DNA from: Actinocatenispora sp036503555
GTDB lineage: Bacteria; Actinomycetota; Actinomycetes; Mycobacteriales; Micromonosporaceae
NCBI GenBank assembly: GCA_036503555.1
Contig: DASXWQ010000015.1
Coordinates: forward strand, 124,001 to 188,000
Length of the DNA: 64,000 nt
Direction of reading: 5' to 3'
In this document: positions 58,787 to 64,000 of the stretch, piece after piece
Position numbering within the stretch: position 1 is the stretch's first letter
Layout of the letters: every line of letters starts with the position of its first letter
Position numbers and translations under genes: made by a program
The notes under the pieces: model-generated
The model's input: the letters and a program-made list of their open reading frames with translations, nothing else
What the model was told of the DNA's origin: nothing
Databases searched by the model: none

Positions 58787-58835
58787 CGACCGATACTGCC
58801 AGCTCGTACGCGAACGAACGGATCCGGCGGTGCGG

Positions 58836-59492
58836 TCAGCGGCGGCCGCCTTCGAGGTGGATGGTCTCGCCGGTGAGGAGTTCGGCCTGGAGCAGCCACA
58901 GTACGGCGTCGGTGACGTCGGTGACGGTGCCGGTGCGGCCGACGAGGGTGCGTTGCGCGGCGGCCGCGAGGAAGTCCGGCTTGGCGTCGCCCTTGCCGTC
59001 CCAGGCGCCGGAGTCGATGATCCCGGGCGACAGCGCGTTGACCCGGACCGGTGCGAGTTCGGCGGCGAGGTGTCGCGCGGCGAACGCGGCCGCTCCGTTG
59101 GTCACGCCCGTCACGACGCTGCCGGGCGCCGGGCGCCAGCCGACCTGACCGGAGAACAGCAGCAGCGATCGCCGGATCGTGAAGTGTTTGGCGAGCAGCA
59201 GTGGCCCGATCACCTTGGCGGTGAAGGCGTCGACGGTCTTGTCCCGGTCGAGTTCGCGGACCGGCACCGCGTGCGGTGCGGCGGCCGTGTTGACCACGTG
59301 ATCGACCGCCCCGAGTTCGGCGGCCGCGGCGGCGATGGTCGCCTCGTCGCGGAGGTCGATGCGCAGTTCGCCGGACCGATGGGACGCGACGTGTACGCGC
59401 GCGCCTTCGGCGGTTGCGGCCGCCGCGATCGCCGCACCCAGGTGCCGTCCGCCCAGCACGAGCACTGATTGACCGGCCAGCCCGTTGCCCAT
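58836..59492 (-). CDS. Short-chain dehydrogenase/reductase (SDR)
   Basis: 218 residues from ATG 59492. Cofactor motif QSVLVLGGRHLGAAIAAAAT is a shortened form of the usual Thr-Gly-x3-Gly-x-Gly. Then NTAAAPHAVP (the Asn-Asn-Ala-Gly position) and LLLFSGQVGWRP (catalytic Ser region). Where Tyr-x3-Lys is expected, the sequence GSVVTGVTNGAAAFAARHLA shows no Tyr, so the catalytic Tyr and Lys seem replaced; it may be a binding or regulatory SDR. It is divergent from the HxlR gene at 59586. Confidence 0.85.
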   Translation of the reverse strand: MGNGLAGQSVLVLGGRHLGAAIAAAATAEGARVHVASHRSGELRIDLRDEATIAAAAAELGAVDHVVNTAAAPHAVPVRELDRDKTVDAFTAKVIGPLLLAKHFTIRRSLLLFSGQVGWRPAPGSVVTGVTNGAAAFAARHLAAELAPVRVNALSPGIIDSGAWDGKGDAKPDFLAAAAQRTLVGRTGTVTDVTDAVLWLLQAELLTGETIHLEGGRR

Positions 59493-59541
59493 GGTGCTTC
59501 TCCGTTCCGTCGTCTTGCCCTTGCCGACGTATGCTATGGAA

Positions 59542-59557
59542 AAGTAACCAGGTACTT
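59542..59557. promoter_or_regulatory. Possible HxlR operator between SDR and HxlR genes
   Basis: AAGTA-ACCAGG-TACTT (59542-59557) is an inverted repeat in the 93-bp divergent gap, in locally AT-richer DNA. HxlR proteins bind short inverted repeats of this size between themselves and the target gene. Confidence 0.5.
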
Positions 59558-59585
59558 CAACGTAACCGGAGCCGAAGGGATCGCC

Positions 59586-59939
59586 GTGGGCTACAACGTC
59601 ATGTCCGTCACCTGCCCGTCCCGGGTGGTGCTGCATCGCATCGGCGCGCGGTGGACGGTGTTCGTGGTCAACGCACTGGAGCACGGCCCCCTGCGCTTCA
59701 CCGCCCTGGCGGCGAGGATCCAGGGCGTCACCCCGAAGGTCCTGACCGAAACGCTGCGCGCGATGGAGGAGGACGGCCTGCTCGCCCGCGTCGACTACGC
59801 GGAACAGCCCCGCCGCGTCGAGTACGAGCTCACGGACCTCGGCCGGTCGCTGCTGGTCCCGCTGCGCGCCGTCCGCGAGTGGGCGGAATCCCACGTCCCC
59901 GAGATCCTCGAAGCCCGCGAACGCACCCAGCGCGGTTGA
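59586..59939 (+). CDS. HxlR-family transcriptional regulator
   Basis: 117 residues from GTG 59586, behind GAAGGGA. HxlR winged helix: CPSRVVLHRIGARWTVFVVN, LEHGPLRFTALAARIQGVTP, VLTETLRAMEEDGLLARVDY and RRVEYELTDLGRSL. It has a Cys at the N-terminus, as in thiol-responsive HxlR/HypR proteins that sense quinones or electrophiles. It is divergent from the SDR gene and convergent with the second HxlR gene, 15 bases apart. Confidence 0.93.
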   Translation: MGYNVMSVTCPSRVVLHRIGARWTVFVVNALEHGPLRFTALAARIQGVTPKVLTETLRAMEEDGLLARVDYAEQPRRVEYELTDLGRSLLVPLRAVREWAESHVPEILEARERTQRG

Positions 59940-59954
59940 CGTCGGCGCCGCTGG

Positions 59955-60323
59955 CTACTGGTGGGACCGACGGTTGGCGTTGATCTGCTCGTGGTTGGCC
60001 ATCGCCCACTCGGCGAGCGCCATCACCAGCGGCACCAGGGTCCGGCCCAGCTCGGTGAGCTCGTACTCGACGCGGGGCGGCACCTCGGCATAGGCGGTGC
60101 GGAGCACCAGGCCGTCCTCGACCAGGTGTTTGAGCGTCAGGGTCAGCATCCGCTGCGAGATGCCGGCGGTGGCCTCCGCCAGCTCACCGAACCGGAGCGG
60201 GCCGGAACGCAGGGTGCCGACCACCAGCAGGCTCCACTTGTCGCCGATCCGGTCCAGTACCTCGCGGACCGCGCCGCCGTCCCGGATCCGCGGGCTGTCC
60301 GTCCTGCGTGTGGCCTTCGCCAT
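59955..60323 (-). CDS. HxlR-family transcriptional regulator (second copy type)
   Basis: 122 residues from ATG 60323. VREVLDRIGDKWSLLVVGTL, RSGPLRFGELAEATAGISQR, then HLVEDGLVLRTAYAEVPPRV. It lacks the N-terminal Cys of its neighbour. It is divergent from the DoxX gene at 60430 and convergent with the first HxlR gene, producing a mirror-symmetric block of target-regulator-regulator-target. Confidence 0.94.
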   Translation of the reverse strand: MAKATRRTDSPRIRDGGAVREVLDRIGDKWSLLVVGTLRSGPLRFGELAEATAGISQRMLTLTLKHLVEDGLVLRTAYAEVPPRVEYELTELGRTLVPLVMALAEWAMANHEQINANRRSHQ

Positions 60324-60349
60324 ACGTGATCGCCCCTTCGTGGACACAT

Positions 60350-60359
60350 ACATCGATGT
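60350..60359. promoter_or_regulatory. Palindrome ACATCGATGT between HxlR and DoxX
   Basis: A perfect 10-bp palindrome in the 106-bp divergent gap, flanked by AT-rich bases (CACATACATCGATGTGCC). Candidate site for the HxlR regulator at 60323. Confidence 0.45.
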
Positions 60360-60429
60360 GCCTTTTGTGGCTTGCCCCGTACGCACCGATCATCTGGCTA
60401 CGCACAGATGGTAAGGATTGGGGAATCCG

Positions 60430-60798
60430 GTGAACATCGCACTGTGGACCGCCCAGGGGTTGCTCGCGCTGGTCTACCTCGCGGCGGGCGGGCTCAAGGT
60501 CGTACGGCCACGCGAGCGGCTCGTCGCGTCGGGCACCTTCGACTGGATGAAGGACTCGTCGGACGCCGCCGTGAAGGCGGTCGGTCTGGTGGAGATCCTC
60601 GGCGCGCTCGGCGCGGTCCTGCCCTGGCTGACCGGGATCGCCCCGGTCCTCACCCCGATCGCCGCGGCCGGCCTGGTCGTGGTGCAGGTCGGTGCGCTGC
60701 GGGTGCACCTGGTCCGCAACGAACGCCAACCGTTGCCCGCCAACGTGTTCCTGTTGCTTGTCGCCGCCTTCACCGCGGTCGGCCGTTTCCTGGGCTGA
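60430..60798 (+). CDS. DoxX-family membrane protein
   Basis: 122 residues from GTG 60430 behind GGGGAA. Four membrane helices: LWTAQGLLALVYLAAGGLKV, AVKAVGLVEILGALGAVLPW, VLTPIAAAGLVVVQVGALRV and ANVFLLLVAAFTAVGRFLG. This is the DoxX-like layout of quinone-linked membrane proteins, including MhqP-like partners of quinone-responsive regulators. The adjacent HxlR regulator probably controls it in response to quinones or electrophiles. Confidence 0.9.
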   Translation: MNIALWTAQGLLALVYLAAGGLKVVRPRERLVASGTFDWMKDSSDAAVKAVGLVEILGALGAVLPWLTGIAPVLTPIAAAGLVVVQVGALRVHLVRNERQPLPANVFLLLVAAFTAVGRFLG

Positions 60799-60942
60799 CC
60801 GGTCGTCGCCCGGCCGGCCGCGCGGTTGGTCCGGCCGAGGCTCCGTGTCAGTGCGCACGTCAGGGCAGTGACTGCCCGGTGTCAGCACGCCCCACGACTC
60901 TGAACTCAGCACACAGGCAACGACCCGTCAGGAGAACCCGAC

Positions 60943-61611
60943 ATGCCGAACTTCACCACCGCCGCACCGATCACCGCGGTCCTCAACATCCCCGCCGGCG
61001 ACGTCCGCTTCGTCGCCGCGGACCGTACGGACACCGCCGTCGAGATCGCACCCGCCGACCCGGCGAAGGGCCGCGACGTCAAGGCGGCCGAGCAGACCAT
61101 GGTCGCGTACGCCGACGGTGTCCTGCGCATCGAGAGCCAGCACAAGAACCAGTACTTCGGCCCCACCGGGCGCGTCCAGGTCACCGTGCAGCTGCCCAGC
61201 GCCTCCGACATCCAGGCCAGGGCCGCCAGCGTCGAGCTGCGGGCCGAGGGCCGGTTCGGCGACGTCGCCGTCGACAGCGAGCACGGCGACCTGACCGTGG
61301 ACGAGGCGGCGACCGCCCACCTGGCCACCGTCGCCGGGAACGTCTCGGTCGGCCGGCTGGCCGGCAGCGGCGAGATCCGCACCAGCAAGGGCGACATCAC
61401 CATCACCGAGGCGGTCCGCGGCACGGTCACCCTGCGTACCGACGCCGGCGACATCACGGTCGGTGCCGCCGCCGGGGTCTCGGCCTCGCTGGACGCCGGT
61501 ACCTCCCACGGCCGGATCCGGAACGGGCTGAAGTCCGCCGAAGGCTCCGTCGACGAGCTCACCGTCCACGCCACCGTCGCCAGCGGCGACATCACCGCCC
61601 GCAGCCTCTGA
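60943..61611 (+). CDS. DUF4097-type beta-strand repeat protein
   Basis: 222 residues. A right-handed beta-helix built from repeated strands of 15-20 residues: VSVGRLAGSGEIRTSKGDIT, AVRGTVTLRTDAGDITVG and similar. DUF4097 proteins act as adhesin-like or scaffold domains, in some actinobacteria next to membrane or regulatory proteins. No signal peptide is present, so it is cytosolic. Probable operon with the DoxX gene (gap 144 bases) or separately expressed; ATG behind CAGGAG. Confidence 0.9.
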   Translation: MPNFTTAAPITAVLNIPAGDVRFVAADRTDTAVEIAPADPAKGRDVKAAEQTMVAYADGVLRIESQHKNQYFGPTGRVQVTVQLPSASDIQARAASVELRAEGRFGDVAVDSEHGDLTVDEAATAHLATVAGNVSVGRLAGSGEIRTSKGDITITEAVRGTVTLRTDAGDITVGAAAGVSASLDAGTSHGRIRNGLKSAEGSVDELTVHATVASGDITARSL

Positions 61612-61657
61612 GCCGCGGCGACCGTCATCCGTCCGTACCGTCAGAGGGAGACCGATC

Positions 61658-62896
61658 ATGTCCACCACGCTCACCGGCCGTCGTACCAGCTTCTCCGAGA
61701 CGGGTCTGCGCCGACTGCACGACACCCTGGCGCGCTACGTCGACTCCGGGAAGATCCCGGGCGTCGTCGCCCTGGTCGGCACCGGCGACCGGACGCACGT
61801 GGAGGCGCTCGGGACGATGCGCCACGAAGGCGGCGCACCGATGCGCCGCGACACCATCTTCCGGATGGCCTCGACCTCGAAGCCGGTCACCACGGCGGCG
61901 GCGATGGTCCTGCTGGACGAGTGCCGGATGCGGCTGGACGACCCGGTCGACGAGTGGCTGCCCGAGCTCGCCGACCGCCAGGTACTCCGGCGGCCCGACG
62001 GCCCGCTGGACGACACGGTGCCGGCGCGCCGGCCCATCACCGTCCGGGACGTGCTGACCTCCACGTTCGGCCTCGGCGTGGATCTGCCGTTGATGGGCTC
62101 CCCGATCATGACCGCGGTCCTGGAGCGGTCCAACTACGACCCGGACGCGGGCCCGGCGCCCGACCCCGATGAGTGGGTACGCCGCATCGGCGAGCTGCCG
62201 CTGTCGTACCAGCCCGGCGAGCGCTGGCAGTACGACCTGGCGCACGACCTGCTCGGCGTACTCGTCGCCAGGGTCACGGGCCGGCCGTTCGGGGCGTTCC
62301 TGCACGAGCGGGTCCTGGATCCGCTGGGCATGGACGACACCGACTTCCACGTACCCGCCGGCAAGATCGACCGGCTGCCGCCGGTCTACTTCCCCGACGG
62401 CGCCGGGGGCTTCCCGGTGTGGGACGAGGCGGTGGGCGGACGCTGGAGCGCGCCGCCGGTTTTCCCGTCGGGCGCGGGCGGGCTGGCCTCCACCGTGGAC
62501 GACTACCACGCGTACATGCGGATGCTGCTCAACCACGGCAGGCACGGCGACGAGCGGATCCTGTCCCGGCCCGCGGTGGAGCTGATGACCACCAACCGCC
62601 TCACGCCGGAGCAGAACGCCGCCCGTACCGCGCTGGCCCGGGACAACGTCCACCTGAGCTTCGGACAGGGGCAGCACGGCGGCTGGGGGCTCGGGATGGC
62701 CGTACGCGTCGACCGCGGTGACTACGCGCCGCTGGGCCAGTTCGGTTGGGACGGCGGCACCGGCACCTCGGTGTACGCCGACCCGCAGAACGACCTCACC
62801 GGCGTCGTGCTCACCCAGGCCGGACTGTCCAGCGCGGATCCGGCGCGGCTGATCCACGACTTCTGGACCACCGTGTACCAGGCCATCGACGACTGA
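61658..62896 (+). CDS. Beta-lactamase-fold serine hydrolase (class C/esterase type)
   Basis: 412 residues from ATG 61658, 46 bases behind the DUF4097 gene, with GAGGGAG upstream. The nucleophile motif Ser-x-x-Lys is FRMASTSKPVTT. The second motif is WQYDLAHDLLGVLVARVTG, where Tyr-x-Asn is replaced by Tyr-Asp-Leu. A third-motif region reads GQHGGWGLGMAV. No signal peptide, so it is not an exported beta-lactamase; it is more likely a cytosolic esterase or D-amino-peptidase-like enzyme. Confidence 0.9.
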   Translation: MSTTLTGRRTSFSETGLRRLHDTLARYVDSGKIPGVVALVGTGDRTHVEALGTMRHEGGAPMRRDTIFRMASTSKPVTTAAAMVLLDECRMRLDDPVDEWLPELADRQVLRRPDGPLDDTVPARRPITVRDVLTSTFGLGVDLPLMGSPIMTAVLERSNYDPDAGPAPDPDEWVRRIGELPLSYQPGERWQYDLAHDLLGVLVARVTGRPFGAFLHERVLDPLGMDDTDFHVPAGKIDRLPPVYFPDGAGGFPVWDEAVGGRWSAPPVFPSGAGGLASTVDDYHAYMRMLLNHGRHGDERILSRPAVELMTTNRLTPEQNAARTALARDNVHLSFGQGQHGGWGLGMAVRVDRGDYAPLGQFGWDGGTGTSVYADPQNDLTGVVLTQAGLSSADPARLIHDFWTTVYQAIDD

Positions 62897-62987
62897 CCAC
62901 TCCGGTGCCGGGGAGCGGCACGGTGTCACGGGCGCACGCGGACGACGGCGAGAGGGGCCGGCGTCCGCGTGCCGCTGCCGTGCGGTT

Positions 62988-64000
62988 TCAGTCCGTACGA
63001 CAGAGCACGAGCACCGCCACGTCGTCCTCGACGCCGCCCCCGTGGCCGATCAGCGCCGCCATCACGTGTGCGCAGACCATGCGGGCCGGCTCGCTGACGA
63101 TCGCGTCCCGCAGCGCGGCCTGCCCGGCCGCGACCGTCTGGTCGCGGCGTTCGACCAGACCGTCGGTGTAGAGGCACAGCACGGCGTCTTCCGTGAGGCA
63201 CACGGTGCTCGTCCGCCGTACGGCATCCGGGATCACGCCGACCGGCAGATCCACCGGTACGTCCAGCAGCGCGGCCCGGCCGCCGACGGAGAGCACCGGG
63301 ACGGGGTGGCCGGCCACGGAGATCTGGAACCGGTCGAGTGTCGGGTCGACCACGACGTAGACGAGGGTGGCGGTGATCTCGCCCTCGAAGTGCTGGATCT
63401 TGCGGTCGAGCCGGGTGACGACCTCGGCCGGATCGTCGGTCTCCAACGCGTATGCGCGGAGGGCGCTGCGCAGCCGTCCCATCACGACCGCCGCGTTCAG
63501 CCCGTGTCCGACGACGTCGCCCATGACGAGGCACAGGTGCCCGGAGTCGAGCGTGAACACGTCGTACCAGTCGCCGCCGACGCCGTCGTGCGGATCCGGC
63601 ACGTACCGGGCGGCGAGGTCCAGGCCGGGCAGCGCCGGCAGGGTGGCCGGCAGCAGACTGCGTTGCAGCGCGGCTGCCGCGGCCCGGTCCGCGGTGGACT
63701 GCCGCAGCCGGATCGCCGCGGCCAGCCGGTCGGCGGCCAGCTGGAGCATGTGGATGTCGGTGTCGTCGAACACCCGCTGCCGGAGCGAACCCACGTGCAG
63801 CACGCCGACCAGCTCACCCGTGCAGATCAGCGGTACGCCCAGCAGCGAACGGAGGCCCTTCTCCCACAGCAGCGGGTTGATCACCGTGTGCGGGTCGACC
63901 CGGTCCAGGACGACGGGGCGACGCTCGGCCGCGACCCGGCCCGCGAACCCGCGGTTGACCGGCACCCGGACGCCCTGGCGTACCTCCTCCTCCAGGCCCG
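62988..64000 (-). CDS. GAF-SpoIIE (PP2C-type) serine phosphatase, cut by the window end
   Basis: At least 337 residues; the frame is open to base 64000, so the N-terminus lies outside. The visible part begins in a GAF domain (GLEEEVRQGVRVPVNRGFAG, LGVPLICTGELVGVLHVGS), then a helical linker, and from about 120 a SpoIIE phosphatase domain: DGVGGDWYDVFTLDSGHLCL, VVGHGLNAAVVMGRL, LYTDGLVERR and VEDDVAVLVL with metal Asp residues. Such proteins control anti-anti-sigma factors in stress networks. Confidence 0.93.
   Translation of the reverse strand, partial: GLEEEVRQGVRVPVNRGFAGRVAAERRPVVLDRVDPHTVINPLLWEKGLRSLLGVPLICTGELVGVLHVGSLRQRVFDDTDIHMLQLAADRLAAAIRLRQSTADRAAAAALQRSLLPATLPALPGLDLAARYVPDPHDGVGGDWYDVFTLDSGHLCLVMGDVVGHGLNAAVVMGRLRSALRAYALETDDPAEVVTRLDRKIQHFEGEITATLVYVVVDPTLDRFQISVAGHPVPVLSVGGRAALLDVPVDLPVGVIPDAVRRTSTVCLTEDAVLCLYTDGLVERRDQTVAAGQAALRDAIVSEPARMVCAHVMAALIGHGGGVEDDVAVLVLCRTD

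Overview
The window is very GC-rich, uses many GTG starts and has third positions dominated by G/C. It encodes a mycothiol-conjugate-amidase (Mca) type enzyme, an F420/deazaflavin-family oxidoreductase and LPVTG-anchored surface proteins. This points to an actinobacterium, most likely a filamentous one related to Micromonosporaceae; the family-level placement is inference. No rRNA, tRNA, CRISPR array or intact insertion sequence was recognised. The content is accessory chromosomal material: regulator/target pairs, secreted proteins, small-molecule enzymes, and many gene relics.

Layout. 1-2.8 kb: decayed, gene-poor DNA with a partial regulator, a frameshifted relic, a non-coding stretch with repeats and hairpins, a small MerR regulator and the tail of a methyltransferase. 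2.8-9.5 kb: peroxiredoxin, Tat-type lipoprotein, DUF4303, RidA, ATP-grasp protein, a Ddn-type oxidoreductase fused to hemerythrin, and an LPVTG surface protein. 9.5-16.8 kb: xanthine-dehydrogenase and alcohol-dehydrogenase relics, an intact quinone-reductase-like enzyme, membrane proteins, a NarL-type two-component system and a secreted SH3 protein. 16.9-24.4 kb: SnoaL-like protein divergent from a LysR regulator, DEAD-box RNA helicase, an MFS exporter with an ArsR-rhodanese repressor behind a perfect palindrome, DUF2809 protein and an aminoglycoside-phosphotransferase-like protein. 24.5-35.3 kb: VWA protein, methyltransferase, TetR regulator divergent from a rearranged Mca-flavoprotein chimera, a three-gene membrane/HTH operon, LysR divergent from a decarboxylase-hydrolase fusion, and a second LPVTG protein. 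35.4-45.5 kb: MarR/VOC pair with two palindromic operators, epoxide hydrolase, a second two-component system arranged tail to tail, an S53 protease, a LysR regulator and an alpha/beta hydrolase. 45.6-54.7 kb: two copies of a small secreted protein family, an RskA fragment, DHFR-like and SRPBCC genes with deletion relics, a peptidase-E-like protein and a sulfatase. 54.7-58.6 kb: a co-directional cluster of a methyltransferase and three phosphotransfer-type enzymes. 58.6-64 kb: LD-carboxypeptidase relic, two HxlR regulators each paired with a target gene, DUF4097, a beta-lactamase-like hydrolase, and a GAF-SpoIIE phosphatase cut by the window end.

Two themes stand out. First, the region is built from small self-contained regulatory modules: a regulator divergent from, or overlapping, one or two target genes, often with a visible palindrome between them. 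Second, at least ten genes survive only as one end, or as both ends with the middle missing. Short internal deletions therefore seem to be a main route of gene loss here. Some of the new junctions remain open reading frames (the Mca-flavoprotein chimera, and the dehydrogenase relic fused upstream of its intact paralogue).
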